From: Pegea sp. RAD2-039
Lineage: Eukaryota; Chordata; Thaliacea; Salpida; Salpidae
Length of the DNA stretch: 64,000 nt
Reading direction: 5' to 3'
NCBI GenBank assembly: GCA_034620365.1
Contig: JAQGEQ010000192.1
Span: 3,591,001 to 3,655,000 of the forward strand
This document shows, in pieces, positions 37,401 to 60,885 of this stretch. A model generated the notes under the pieces. The model had not been told where the DNA came from and ran no database searches. It saw nothing but the letters and a program-made list of their open reading frames with translations. The position numbers and the translations under genes were made by a program. How positions within the stretch are numbered: the first letter of the stretch is position 1; each line of letters starts with the position of its first letter.

Positions 37401-40400
37401 TTCTTCAGCTTCAACTTAATTTAATCCAAAAAAAAAGACAAATTAAAACAAGATGTTTATAGTGTGTTACAGGTGTTTCTTGTAAATTTGTTTAAAAAAT
37501 TTGATAAAAACAAGCTTACAGCTGGAGAAAAATATTTGCTAAATTTATAAATGTTCCCTTAAGTTTCTTTAAAATTTGCTTTAATTCTTATTTGATCAGC
37601 TGAAAAAACTTATTCTTAGCAAAAACTTATTCCTTTTCATTGCCTTAAAACACTTACAAAAAGAAAAAAAAAGACGTTTCGCTCTATTAGATCATCTTTA
37701 TGATCGTATTTTAGAAGCTTAATCCAAAGTTGTTCATTATACTAATCATGAAATCTTATCAGGCTATCCTAAAGAAAATTTAAGGTACTTTTTTGAGAGA
37801 TAAAACACTGTTTAGAGCTTTACAGCAGAGCTAAACTTTACTTAGTACAACCTCTAATCATTTTCTGCATATTTTTACTACAGCACTTAAATCGTTTAAA
37901 TCAATTTTGTCTAAAAACGTGCTTTAAGATAGAAGCTTCACTAATGTTTATATTTGAAATTTGTTAATCTTTATATATTTGGTTAACTTTCAATTTGCTA
38001 ACATTTCTTAAAACTTTTATAAAGTGATTTGATAAAACATCTTTCCATTCCACAAAAATATGTCTGAGAAGTTTAATGAATACTTTTGCTTTTAGAATCT
38101 TAATGAAATATTTCGGCAGACTAAGAAAAAAAGAGTGACCTAAACAAATTAAAAAATTTAAATATGCTCGAACAGCTTTTTTGAGACTTATAATTTGCTT
38201 AACAGTCAAAATAAAATCAATTTTTATATTTAAAGTAGTTGTAGTATAATCCAATTAGTATTTATTTATTACAATAAATGCAAAGGAGGATTAATTTAAG
38301 GTTCTTAATTTTTAAGTTTCCATTTACATATCAAATGTTTGAATGAAATCAGTATCAACAAAGCTGGTAGTAATAGCTTAATTAATTCTTCATTGATAAA
38401 CTAAAATATTTAAACTTGACAAATCAATCAAGTTAGAGATCCTGCAATTAGAAAATTAATATTTTACACCAGATCTATCAACAAGTAATTCACTTTGAAA
38501 ACCAAATTTTCATTTCCAAAGTTAGTTTGACTAAAAGAATTCTGGTGCTTACCATGAAAATTTTATTCAAGTTTTTTCTTCAATTTTAACTTTAAAAAAA
38601 GTACAAAACCTTTAAAAAGATTTTTATCTTAAAAAACAAAACTGTACACACTGTGATATTTAATAAAACCAGACAAGGCTTGCATAATAGGATTTATAAA
38701 AAAGTAACACTCTTTATCTTAGCTGCAGTTTTACAAAACTTATACAGATATCTATGATTTAGTTCAGTGCTATTTTTAGATAAAAAATAAACCAGAAAAA
38801 GTCTATCTTAATGTTGAACTAGCGAGCAATATCAGAAGAAATTTAATTTGAAGACAATTCAACACAAGCTACTTATATAAAATGCTTATTTAAATATTTA
38901 CAGTAACTGTAAAAACAAAGAATTTTTTGACTGAGTTTTTTCGATCAATTAAGAATTGAAATTTGTCAACTAACTTTCCACGTGAATTCTTATGAAACAA
39001 TTACAGATGGTTGTTCAAACTAAATTATTCTTTGTTATCTTAGCAAAGTTGATTGATGGAAAAATTATTTTGATTATAGTTTTTAAAATGCTTTTAATTG
39101 ATAAGTTTTATAAATTAGTAAAATAATATAAGAATAAAAAAAGCAAAATATTTTTGGCTGGTTCAAATCTTAATATTCATAGTTATTACATATTTGTTTG
39201 ACCAATACTGTGAACAATCTTGTTAAATATCACTTGGAAATATTGACTTAATAAAAATTGAATATGTTTGCATCTTTTATTAAGAAAATTAGCATTAAAA
39301 TAGTTTAAGAAGCAAAATTGAACAATTAAAAAATTTCAATTTAAATCTTTATTTTGTAAACATTCAACATTCAGTAGCAAGAAATTTTTAGAAAATATTT
39401 TGTGATAAACTTTCAAAGGTTTGTAACTTTTTAAAAGAGTCAGCATAATATACGTTAACTGAAATCAATAATCAAACTAATTCTTTCATCTGAAAGATTT
39501 CGAAACTTTTCTGTATAATAAATATTCGTGGGTTTAATAAATCAAAAGTCAAAAAAGTAAAAAAAAAACTTTTATAGTAAACGAAGGTTTTAGAATTAAT
39601 TTTCAAAGCTTCGTAAACTTTTCGAAAGTTTAACAGCAAACATTATTGACTAAGATTAATGATGTGATGTAACATTAAAAAGTTTATCTCACACAGTTTG
39701 GTTTTATCTTAATTTGAACACTTTACACAATTAAAGAAATAATCTAAAAATATTTATAAATCTTTAAAATGTATTGATTACAGTAAGTATTTGTTTAAAC
39801 GTATTAATAGTCTTACTTAAGCAATTTGTACTTACTAAATTTACATTATCGTAGGCTTTAGTAAAATAAAAGGCTTAAATATTCAGAGGTATTTTTGGAT
39901 ATGTTGTTTAGAGTCATAGAAAATGTTCTTCTTCAATTGTCTTAAACTGTAGAATTTGCGTTTATCTAGGTATCGAGTAGAAAAAGCCACTTGTTAGATA
40001 AAATAAATTTTATACTTATCAACACGCTTACAGAGCTTGAGTGTGGTTCAATCTTTTAAAAAGATTTATTTATAAGTATTACTATAAGGACTTAGTGATG
40101 TCATTCTGACTACTATTTATAAGATATTACATTATTTTAAACCTTTTGAGCCTTAACCTAATTAATTACTCGGGTTTAAACGCACCTTACATTTTTAAAT
40201 TTTATAATTTTGCACGTTTTTGTACTGTTTCTTAAAAAGTATCTCTTACAAAAAAAGAAAATTATTCAGCAAAGTGGCTACAAAACAACCGCAAAAAATT
40301 TAAGGGAAGCCTTTTAATTCCCCTAGACGTAATATGAATCAAAGTATTCCTGTAAATAGTTTATTGTTTGCTGAATTACTAATAGTGTTCTGGTATTTTG

Positions 40401-43400
40401 CAAATATTTTGTTTTCATGGGTAAAAATAGCTTTTAATAAACTTTAATATTTTATATTTGTTCATATATAAGTTACTCTTATATAACAGATCAATACATC
40501 AACTTGAAACTGTACAACTAAATAAAACGTTTTAGACAAGAGTTCAGCTTTGATATGACAAAAAAATGATAATCAAACACCAAAAAAGAGAATCTTTAAA
40601 AAAGACCATCTGGTCTAAGACAAAAAATTACTTGAGGTTATTATGCAAATGCGAAAAACATATTTTCATTTATACATTTCAAATCTTTTATTCAAGCTTA
40701 GACTAAAACCCGGTTAAAAATAGATTACGCAATTTTTATATTTTTGTAAGAACTACAAATATAAGATTATTATCTTGAGTCAGAAGTTAATTAATAGAAG
40801 TTACTTTACTTGCTCTTACTAGAAATTGTATTTTAATACAATACCTTAAAAAGTTTGAACTTTACTTAGATATCGACAACAAAGAAAAATTTTAAATATC
40901 TTTTTCTCAAACTTTGTTGCTACAAATTCTAAATAAGAAATGTGTAATAAAAATAAAAAAAACAACAAAAGAGAGAAAATAAAAAAAATAATTCTAACTA
41001 TAAGCAAATTGTAATATAAATTTCAGATAAAGCTCTTTTAAACAAACTACATCTTTCTCACTTTCAGTTCAAAACTTACATTTATGTAGATACTGCTTGT
41101 GAGATGCAAAAAGAATAAAAACTTTATAGAAGTCATCTTACTTTGATTCTCCGACAACTTACCTGGTGGCTTAAAATTGATGGTGAAGTATAACAGGATA
41201 AAAAAATCTTCTGTAATACAACTATGACGGACTGACTTATTGCTCAAAAGATTGTAGCAAAAAATTAAAATTCTTAAGCTGATTTTTGAGCTAGCCTGTA
41301 ATAAAAGAGTTTGTATCATCCTAAATATCAACTGATCTGTTTTCAAACACCAATCGACTTTCGCATCCTTTTTTTACAATTATTGAAATATTCTTTACAA
41401 CAAATAAAATGAAATTATCTTTATCTTAACACAAGAATAAAAGCGTATAAGGTATCAAGAAAAAAATCTGTGAACGTTTAAACCATATAAACTATTTTTC
41501 GTAAACTCTATGTGCACAGCGACAAATTTCACACTTAAAATAAATTCGTCAACAGAATTTACTACCTGTAAACTGTCATGAACGCTTAAAGGTAGAACAG
41601 AAGGATCTATTTACATATCGTTGAAAGCAGCTTATTGAAGTTCTAAATCTAGTTAAGCTTCTTGTATAGAAGCATGTTTTTTATATCATTTGTTATTAAT
41701 TTTAATCAAGAACAAAAACTATGATATTTAAAACAACTTCATACAAATGAATTTAGAATAATTTTATAGATAACAATTGTAATAAATAAACTGAAGAAAT
41801 TTGGAAAAATTCAAAAATATTATCTCGTAGTATTTTTCGAACAATTAAATCTTTATAGTCTCTCTTACAATACATTTTCAGCTATTTTGGATCTTTGCTT
41901 AAAAGCTAACAAATATTTTACTTTAGTTTTGCTCTTTTTCATTCTAGCGTTTAACCAGTTGATACCGTTGAGCTTTTGAAGTAAATATAACAATACTACG
42001 ATGAGTTGGTCACCTTTTTATCATTCACTTATAAAAATATTTGTTTTTAAGCACACTTGCAACCTTATTTTTTCATACTAACAAAGATGATTTTTCACTT
42101 TATTTATGCTGATAATTTAGTTATCTGTCCTAAAAATTTTAAAATTATTTTGAGGAAACCAAACATTCTCTTTAAGCCCCTAAAAATGGTCAAGACGTCG
42201 AGTTGTGTTTTTCATGTTTTTAGAGATCTGGAGAAAATGTCATACTGTTGTTAGGATAGTATAATGAATTTTCTTAATCTGACAGTTGATAGTTTATGAT
42301 ATTGGTTTGAAGATTTTTGCAAATGCAAGAGTTTGAAGCAAACAAATAAAGCGAAGACTTGCTTAGCAAATGGTAATGCAAAACTAGCAATGTTGTTTGA
42401 AATCTCACTAGGTAGAAAGCAACTTTAATAAAAGTCATTTAAGTCACTTTAGCACGTTAATTCTTACAAGCTAATCAGATGAACAAGTTCAAGCAAAAAT
42501 GGGGCAAAAGTGCTTAAAGTGTGGCATATCTGAGCATATTAAAGTCCTTTTGTATATAGTAACCTAAGAAATTCAACCAAATGTTTAATCCTATTATTGT
42601 TTTAAATGATTGATATGATTTTACAATTCATTACTTAAAGTGTTGGGTATAAGTTTACTTAATTAGTTTTTATCAATACTTTCATGTCTTTGTTCTAGAT
42701 TTGCGTTTCTTTACTTGATTTCTTACAACATAAATGAATAGAATTATTTGAACACCTGTATAGCTTCATAAACTATTTTTTTGTAAATCATTTTTAGTTA
42801 TTGATTTTATTAAGATTATTTTGGATTAAATAACAATGAAATTGAAATAAAGCAAAGAATTTTATCAAATGAAAGCTGATGCGCTAGACACGCTAAAAAC
42901 ATATGATGTCATTTAATCATATATCGTAAAATTACAATGAGTACAAAAACTGCATACTTATTTCTCAAATAAAAATAAAAACCATGACATGTTTTTGAGT
43001 TATTGCAAATAAATCTAATATTTTAATCAATTTTGTTGATGAAAAAAATGAGGAATAAATTGAGAAAATATATTTTAAGTTCTCAGATGTCATTTTTAAA
43101 GACAGCTATATTTAGCTTGCTATTTTTATGATGAAGTAATTTTATTTGCATTTGAAAGTTTAAATAGTTAAGATGGCTGCTATAAAATTAAAAATATGAG
43201 ATACAATATTTTACTCTAGATATGGAAAGTGTTACAACTATGTTTAAATAATATTTAAGAAATAATCTTGTAAGCGATGTAAATAAGAATGATCAACAAA
43301 TTTTTGAGTCTGATTTAAATTAAAATTTTTGAATGCAACTCCTTGACAAACTTTGTAAAGCATAATTTCAAAGATTATTATTTTTTGTTTTTAAAAAACT

Positions 43401-46400
43401 ACATCTTTGTTTTTATAATTTAAGATGTGGGCGAAGCTTTAAGCTTATCGTTAAAAGCACAACTCTTTACAAGTCTACTTGTAAATATATGACTTATAAA
43501 TTTAAGTTAGCTGTTTATTAATACAAAATAATGAGTGAAATTCGAATGTTACCTCATAAAACATTTTGATTAACATATCAAGCATTTTTTAATTGATTAT
43601 AAATCTAAATAAACTAAAATGAGCTAATGTATGCTCCAAATTTTGTAGATACTCTCACGAGCTTGCACTGACAAATCTAAAATTAAATTTGGGAGAATAC
43701 CTCTTTAATCTGTTGTAGATCATCAAAAAGCTGCGGTTATATAATTCAATTTCATTTCTCGTTAAAATGTTTTTTTAGATCTCAAATTAATTTTTGTTTT
43801 TTAAGTTTTAAAAACTACATAGCTTATTACAACAAAATTTATTTTTATTCATGTACTTAGCTTACAAATAATATAATATACTTTTAATTCAGTTATTTCA
43901 TGTGATATGCATAATTTAATTTAACAATAATTCACAATTTGTTTTACAAAATAACTTGCTTTAAACTTTTTAATAATCATTCTAATATTCGGTAAAACAA
44001 AGTAGGACGTTTTTTTAAATACTTTTGTCCACTTTTCATCTGAACATGTCACGGTAGTACTTTATAAAAAAACTTTTTGCTTGACATACATGCAATGAAA
44101 GGTATAATTTGTTATAGATACTTTAAGTATTAGTTGTATTAAATAACAAATATACATGAACTTACATCACTCATTACTCAGTTATAGTCTAGCTAGTTTA
44201 AAAACGTTATCATTAATTAGCTAATTTGTAAGTTGTTTGATTCTTCAATATCAAATCAGTGATAATTACAGTTGTTATTGTTGTTTAAGCCTGAATCGAC
44301 TTTGAATCGTGTTAAGCCGGATTATCTTATAAATTTTCAATAATATTAAACTGCTTTTGATCTTATTTGTTTCAATTTAATCAACTTAAACTTAAGAGAT
44401 CAAAAACATGAAATTTATATATGGTACTTTTAAAAAGATATAAATGATTAGTAAAATCTACACAAGTACACTTTTGATTATTACCAGTTATTATTATAAA
44501 AACTTATTTCAGGGCGAATATTAGATCTATTATTGTATTATGTGAGTCTGAAATTATTAGATGGATCTTTTTTGCAAGTCGTTGAGATTATGGCGTGTCG
44601 ATACTAGTCTATAATGTATAAAACTAAATTATCATATATTTTTAAAAGTAATGACAGATTGATGATTAATGAAATATACTAAGTAACAAAAATGTTTTAT
44701 GTGGTTTGTTTGAAAAATTCTCTTCTTCATTGTTTAATCAGCATATATAAAGTAAATATCAAGGTATTAAACACAGTGAGTTACCTTGAAAAATATTCTA
44801 TACTCGATGCTTGTGTTATAAAAAACATGCTACCAGAAAAATATCTTGATTAACAATCATGTAAAAAACTTTATGTAAAAAGGTATTGTCTGAAAGTTAA
44901 AAAAATGTAGCTAGAATGAATCTATTCTTAAGTTTGGTATTTAAAAATGTACAAGCTAATATAGTTTTGTAAAATTAAACCATTTTGTACACAGTACTAG
45001 TTATCGAAGTTCAATTTAGATCTACTTTCAACAAAGTATTAGAGTTATGTAAACTAAGTTTGCTGTTTGAAATTTAATTTTGTGAATGGTATTCATTTTC
45101 TGAACATTCAATTATTGACAACATAATTTATGAACTTCTGCAATAGTGCATTTAGAAATTCAGACACTACATATAATGTAGTTGAAAAAGCTACTTTGAT
45201 TGTTAAATATCATATTCAGATAATAAAATTTGTAAAACTAATTTTATAGAATAATTTTTCGATTCCACAAAAGTAAGTGACAAAATTAAAGCCTTATAAA
45301 AATAATAAGCACCGGGTTCTTTAAAATTTGTCAATATAACTTAATTGAAACTAATTTATTTGATTCTTTAATTTATTTCAAAACAAATTGAATGGAGATA
45401 TGCTCAAGGCAAAATTTAAAATAGAAATATGAATTAATTCATTTCTAAACAAGATTTAAAGTTTAGGAAAAAATGTTAAGAATGGAAAAGTTATGTTTTG
45501 TACAAACACTTGGATATAATCCAGGTTGAAAGTTCTGCTCATTTATTACTTTACCGACTTTGTAAAAAAAATTAAAAAAATACTTATTATTTGATGTAGA
45601 AACGTATAAAAATGTTTCAAATATCTAGAAGGAGAATTTCAATAGTCTAAAAGTTTTAAGCAATTTGAAATTTGTTGTATTTGCCTCTAAAAACACTGCT
45701 TCTAGCTTCTTCATGATTAGAAATAATTTGATTAAGCTGAAATTTTCAGAAAAGTAAAATCTTTTTGCGAAGTAAACTTCTGATGTCTAAATTTCCAATA
45801 TTTGCTCGGAAATTAATGTTGTTACAAGAAATACCTTTAAAATAAACTCAAGTTAAACAAAGCAAGTCATTTAAAAAGTCGAAACGATATATAAAAAAGA
45901 ACAACTATGCAAAATTTTCTTTCAACATTACAAATATTTTTTCTCTCTATTAAATACAGCTTGTAAGTAATGGTTACATCATTAAACCATTATAATTGAT
46001 TTAAAGAAATGTAGAATATCATAAACGTACCTATGCTGGTTAAGCAAACTATCTTAATTTACTTAAATGGACCTTAAAGCTAAAAATAATAAATGATAAA
46101 AAAGATTGACTTCTTTAATCTAAGAACAAACAGGGTTTTTGGTAAAACTTTGTTTGTATGCTAAAATTAGGTTTAATTGGCCTAAAGTACTTTAAAATAA
46201 ACTATAAAAAATAAATTTTGTAAAATTTGATGTGATTTACTTATATGTTTTGTGACAATAAAATTAAAAGTTAAACTGTTTGGTTAGGTACACTTTTTTA
46301 AACAATAATTCTCTTATAAGGATGAATACTAGAAAGACCTATTTTTAGATAATCAAAGTTAATTTTATCAACTTTTGAAATTTGTTATTGCTTAAAGTTG

Positions 46401-48920
46401 TGAAAAATACTACATGACGTGATAAAATTCTGAATGTAAGCTGTTTAAAGCTTGTAGAATATTGTTTTAATCGTTTTTCACCTCATAGACTAATTTCTTA
46501 GAGTTTTAAAAATAATTAAATCAGAAATATATTGAACCGATTTTTAAAGTAACATTATTCTTATGGCTCTTCTGCCCTATCTTGCGGCTGATATATTTAT
46601 TGACTTCATGTTGCTATTGCAGGATCTTACAGAGAAAAAAACTTTTAATTAAATTGTAAAACCTATATTGAAGTTAGAATATCAAAGAAGCATTAGATTT
46701 TTGAATAATTTAATTATTTTTGTGTATTAGTTTAAACGTGATGAGCTTATTTAAAAAAAATTTAAATCAAAATTTCACTGAACTCAAAAAAGGTCTTTAA
46801 GTCAAGAACATCTGAGTTTTCGGATTAAAGGTAATACCGAATTTTACATATTTATTCTACCGTGAAAAATTATACAAAATTTTGATTTTTCGAAAATTTG
46901 AAATTAAAAACACTTATTTTTGTAAAATTTTAACAATACTTTTCTGTTAACAATTTTCCGTATACATAAAGATTATAATTGTTTGACTTTATATAAAATT
47001 CTTTAAAGTTTTCAAAAAGAATTAAATTTTCTTAATGAGTATCTAACAATTTATCTTTAATTTCAGATACTAAAGATTATATTGGAAGATTATATTTTAC
47101 CAAAATTTTAGTTGTAAATAAATCAATTTAGCATCTTCTCGTGATCACGTGATTATTTCTAATAACTTTAAAAGAAAAAAACTCTCTCACCTTACTTAAG
47201 AATTAGTTTTGAAAGCAAACTTTTAGCTTAAAAAGTCATTGTTAACGATAAAATAATATGATAGCCGTTCACAATATTTAAAAAATCTATATATAGAATA
47301 GTAGGTTAAAACATTATGTTAATTTACTTTCATTTTTAATTTAAATAATATTATTGAAGTCATCTTTAGTTTTATTTTATATTTCTACAAATCTTAAAGA
47401 AGAAAGCTAAAAGATTAATTTATAGGCATGATAAAAACATGATTGATTTAATGCTTTTGATTACAGTAAATGTAAAATATATCTTTATCAAAGGTTTGGT
47501 TTTGTTAGCTAGTCGTGCATTTTAGGGGAATTTATATTTATAATATAAATTATCTTCACTTTCTCAAGTTTTCAAGACTTGCGATTTATTCTATTGGATA
47601 TTGTCATCTATGAAGTTTATATTAATAATTTCAAGAAGTTGTGTATTAGATATCTTTCTAATAACCACAATTTAAAAAAAATCACTTTTTTGTAAGTAAG
47701 TCCAAGAAAAACTATTTTATACAATTTATAATTTGCAAAAAAAGTATTGTATAGCATATTAATCAGTTGCTTAGCAGCTACTTAAAAATTTTAATGTCTA
47801 TAAAAGTTGAAATTTTAATTTATATAGGCTTTTAGTTTGATTTAATTATCTGTTTTTGCTTTTTAAACCATTGATAAGTTCAAAGCATAAAAATACCATA
47901 AATAATTGTTGAAAACATACAAACTGATCCCTTCAGAAAGTAAAATTTTTGATTTGCAAACATTTGAAAGTTTATTAATACAACAAAATTGATTTTATAT
48001 ATTCTTAATTGTTTCATTTTGTTAGACACAAGGAAAACCAAATGTATTAAAAGCAATCTTTAATATTAATAAAAAGGTATCTGTACTTTTATAGTATATT
48101 TAAATATCTTTCAAGTATTTATCACGAAAAAGGTTGTATTTTACTTTTTTAAATTATCAATTTATTTTTTAGAGTTTTGTTCTGAAATGTATTTTTCCGT
48201 AAATAAAAAAAATGAAGCTTTTTATTTTGATAAAGTTCATGGCATCTGATACTGATTTGATTGAATACTTTATAATTATTTTATGTCTGACAAAAAGAGT
48301 AATATTAGCAACTTTAATTATTATCGAAAATAATATGTCTTTGAAAATAAAAAGAATGATTCACTACTAAAGTTGACATGAATTTAAATTTAAATGATAA
48401 TAACTCACATTTCCATAGGCTAAGAGTTAGAGTTTAACTCGAAATAATAATTGAGATATGACCAAAATTAATTTAAATTTAAATATTTCTTTGTAATATA
48501 ATATTCTTAACTTGATTCTACATTTGTACTATGGATCTCTAAATGAAAACATCTAAAGAAAACTATTTGTTTTGAAATTAGTGATTGCAGGTATTTTATT
48601 AAAACAGAAACCTTTCGAAACAATTATTTAGAATTTTTTAAGCAGCAAATTACAACCTGATTATTTTCGAGAAGCTGTATCAGCTACTACATAATTCAAA
48701 AACACAACAAATTTATTCTTTTGAAAGCCAGTCAATTCGTTAAATAAGCCGGTATAAGTTGATTTTATGAAATAATAACACTGTCAACATTTACATCATT
48801 CACAATTTAGCAAATTTCTTTTTTTGTATTTGCCAATACAAGTCGGCAGTCATGTCACAGCTTTACCTATAGCTTCCGATATAAGATTTCAATAATATTT
48901 AAATATTACTAATCAGCAAT
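34438..48920. other. 14.5 kb gene desert between genes C and A
   Basis: No exon with plausible splice sites and protein similarity was found on either strand. The right-hand end of gene C's upstream region (about 34.70-34.92 kb) is slightly less AT-rich, contains a CRE-half-like TACGTCA, and may include the gene C promoter. A possible retroelement scrap sits near 42.1-42.6 kb. The 3'UTR of gene A lies at the right end. The remainder is AT-rich and unremarkable to the eye. Confidence 0.5.
42057..42560 (+). mobile_element. Possible retroelement debris (very weak)
   Basis: One frame contains FIYADNLVI, resembling the YADD active-site motif of reverse transcriptases. About 400 bases on, another reads CLKCGISEH, resembling part of a CCHC zinc knuckle. 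Nothing else of an element is recognisable and no terminal repeats were seen. If real, it is an old, thoroughly decayed fossil; the family (LINE or other) cannot be given. Chance similarity is a serious alternative. Confidence 0.18.
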
Positions 48921-57073
<8,153 letters not shown>

Positions 57074-57087
57074 AATTACTCAGTCAG

Positions 57088-60000
57088 CTTAAAATAAAAA
57101 TTTGACAACAAATCAGAAAGCTTTTCTTTTAAAACAATTCTGAGAAAAAATGAATAAAATTATAGAATTTTGACAGTGAACCTTACCAAAGATTTAAAGA
57201 TTAAATTTAATTCTTATTTTGAAGATTATTGTTATTAAAATATAGTTTGTATAACCAATAAAAGCAATTGTTTCAGTTTTTTGGCGATTTAAATTTTATG
57301 TAATTACAGAGATCATACCGCAAAGATATGAATTATTAAACTATTTATTTACGCCGTTCATCAATATAATTCGATTAACTGAATGTTTTCAAAAACTTAA
57401 AAAATATAATTACTAAAAGTTTAAATTCAGACTTTTTACCAAAAAAACATCAATTTAACTTTTAATAAATATTGCATTTTCTAGATGTGGTATAATTTTA
57501 AAAAATATGTTTTAATCATAATGTAAGTAGGTAAACTTGTAGCATTTAATAGAATTATACGCAAAAGAATTATATAACTATAATTATATAAGAGATAAAT
57601 TTAAACAGTTTTTTTAAATAAGCTAAAATATTTGTAATAAATATTATGATAACCCATTGGATTTCAAGCATAATTTAAGAATATTAACGTTTTAAATCAA
57701 AATAATAATCATCAGATATTCATATCATTTTAATAATATTTTGATCTAATAATAACATCTTATTTTTAGATTGTTATATTTCTTTATCTTTTTACTATTA
57801 TTTTTAGAAATCTTTGATTAGATTATAATAGAAGAATATTGAAGATTTGAAGTTTATTTTGATTATAAGAGCAAATCACAAACTGAATTTGTGTATTCTA
57901 TCAACATATATAGCTTTTTGGTGATCAAAATACTAAGAAATTTCACTTCCTATTAAGTTGCACTTAAATATTCTTAAAATGTGATCTGATAGACATATAA
58001 ATGAAAAACAAAATTGTTAGTTAAATCATAGTGTGATTTAAAAAACTTTAACCGTTCTTAAGAAAAGTTTTAAAAGTAAATTAACTTTGTTTTATTTTAA
58101 TATTTGTATAAACAAAAATACTTAAATTAAATGAACATAAACAATACATTACATTGAAATTGCTGAAGGCAAAAGTTGTTATATTTCATTATTGTTCATT
58201 TGAAGTTTTTCACGATTGTGAATTAGTTTTTATAATATATTTAAGAATTCTACGTATATTGATTTCAAAAACTTTTAACATTGACTTTAATGCTTAATTG
58301 GGCTCTTCTTTAAAAATTTAAAGCCCTGTTTCTAATTCGTTCAATATGGACTTAGATTGGTTGTTAAATAGACCATGAAATTTTTTATGACAATGGTATT
58401 GTAAAAATTATTATTTTTCATTCAAACTAATTTTTTTAATTATGAATACAGATGACATTCATTTTTAAACAATTTGTTACATAAGAAAAGATTAACTAAT
58501 AAGTTTGAAAATCATGTGATGCAAAACTTTGAAGTATTTTATAGAACTAAAAAAACAATTTTGTAATTAGAGTTTAGCTTTCATCTGCAAGACGACAAAA
58601 CAATATAAAACCACCGTGACAATTAGATTAGTATTAATTAGTGATTAGGTATACGATAACTACGAATATTTTTTATTTTTTAGTTTTTAAAAATTGCTTA
58701 TGCCTACTAAAAATCGCTAGGCGCTAATATAAGTACGATATCAAGTTTTCAACAATTATTTATCGTCGAAGTATACAACAAAGTAATTTTAATTTAATTT
58801 TAGTAAAGTTAATAAACATTAGTTGTTTTACTTAAAATTAAATCTACAATTATCTAAGATATACTTAAACGTAAATTATTTTAAATTTACAAATCATTAG
58901 TAAAATAAACTCTTTGCTAATAATCAAAATCATTTGAATTAATAAAACAAAAGTATTCACTTTCAGATACAATTCTTTCATTTTTGCAATCTGTAAAATT
59001 TAACAAAACATTTTAACTAAACGAAACAATTGATAACTGTTTTATCTTTTGACACTTTTATTAATGATCACTGCTTAACAATTTATACAAAAATTCTTTT
59101 AAATTTAATTATCCCTGCTATAAATTAGTTATTAAAAAGTTAAGCTGAAAAAGAATTTGATGATGATAAGGATATCTTCTAGATAAAATAAGCCTATTAA
59201 GCATGACTTAAAATCACTGAACAATTTAAACAGTTAAGAAGTAAGCTTTGAATATAGATAAAAAACAAAATTTGCTGCAAATGTAGACTTTACAGTTCTA
59301 CCTAGATCACTAGTATCTATGGAATGTTTGCGAAATCTTTTCTAAACAAAAATGAATAATATTTATTTATTTTTCAAAAAATACGTAATTGTCGGGCAAA
59401 TTTATAAGCTTCAAGTTATAGATGAATAACAATCACATGACAATTTCTAATTAATTTTTATAATTTTGGAAATGATAGATGACTTTGTAAGAAGTTTATT
59501 AAAAATTAATATTATAAAAAAGTCCTTTTATATATATACATTTTTATTTCTTATTATTTAAATGATGAATAACTTTTCCGAAAATTTCAAAAATGTTTCT
59601 TTAATTTAAAAAAAAATTTAAAAATTCTACCGTTATTAAAATTTGGTTTCAATAACACTCATGATAAAATAAAAAAGTTGAAATGAGTGTTAAAGTAAAT
59701 CAAAATTTTAATTGATTTGATTTATCGGATAAAGTTTTTTATTTGAAGTGTTTTTTTTTGCTTTTGGGCTTATAATATAATAATTATTCGATAGTTAACT
59801 CTGAATACAATGAATAATAAGATATCGATCAAAACTATCAATTTTTTATTTTCATCAACACTTATCGTATTTCTGTTTTTGCCTGTAAAGAGATTGAATT
59901 ATATTTTAAGATTGAATTATTCGAATGATCTCTAATAAATCTTCATTGAGGTATTCAGTAACTTTTACTAGTACTAGATTGCACAAGTTTTTGAAAGTTG

Positions 60001-60885
60001 CTTTTCAAAATAAGGAAATTTAGTGAAATTTTTGATAAAAAAAATTAACTACTAAACTTGTTTTAATCATTTTTTCACGTTTTCTTCTTCTACCTAGTTT
60101 ACTTAATCTTTTAAAATTTCAAATACTCATGATTATAAAAATTTTGCGTGAAAGTTTTTTTACAATTTTTCTTACTTTTTACTAATCATAATTTTCTACT
60201 TTTAACTTTTCAGTAGTTTTTGAAAACAATAAATCTTTCTTTTATTCATAAACACATAGAAAATTAAATCTAAAAACTTTTTCAACATATATTCTGAAAT
60301 CACATCATAATTATCTTACCGCGACCTTTTCTAAGTTGTTTGCCTCATGTAGCTCTAATTAACCACTAAAAAGATTCAATCTTATTTGGGCTGGAACTAT
60401 TTAGATTTTCAAAATTACTTTAAGTCTCATCTTTGATTGTAACATTTTGTAAAATTGTTTAATCTGAAACCTCTAATCAAATTGCAAACTAAAAAACACA
60501 TCTAACTTTAGTGGCTTCCCAAATCATTGCAACGAACGTATTTATGAAGGAAATTAAGCTTAAAGTCATGTGGTGTCTGACGCTCTAGCGACATCCATGG
60601 ATTGATTTACAAAGATTTTCTTAAGATTAATTGCTTACTTTCGAAAAATTCACTCAAAAAAGATTCAGATAGTGTCAAAGTTCTTTGTTTTTGATTGTGT
60701 ATTAGACCAGTTGTATCTATTAGAGTTTCTTAAATTTGCCTAAAAGCGGTATCAATCATTCGTAAGAGATTCTATTTAGATCTATCCCGTTTTTCGTTTC
60801 AGATTGATTTTCTAAATCTATCAAATACATGTCTTCTATAATTGGCATATAAATACAGTAGTGACATATGTTTGTATAACTGATT
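57088..60885. other. Spacer between gene D and gene A
   Basis: AT-rich, 3.8 kb, holding the gene D 3'UTR, the gene A promoter and any gene A 5'UTR intron (acceptor TTTTAAG just right of 57087, minus strand). No exon is firmly supported; one weak candidate at 60320-60354 is discussed under rejected items. Confidence 0.5.

Noticed and set aside
37964-38254. Open frames of about 60-100 codons in the gene desert (for example 37964-38254 and 41047-41346, minus)
   Set aside because: Composition is what random AT-rich sequence gives (Ile, Lys, Phe, Leu), with no domain, no splice-site pattern and no similarity to the neighbouring genes.
11030-47152. CACGTG palindromes scattered over the window (for example ATCACGTGAT near 47143)
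   Set aside because: Only about seven are seen, not clustered at promoters and one lies in a coding exon; not clearly above expectation by eye.
60320-60354. Possible 35-base terminal-region exon of gene D (donor GCG|GTAAGA)
   Set aside because: Gene D already ends with a stop at 60886. The candidate is short, has a weak acceptor and no counterpart was found near gene C.
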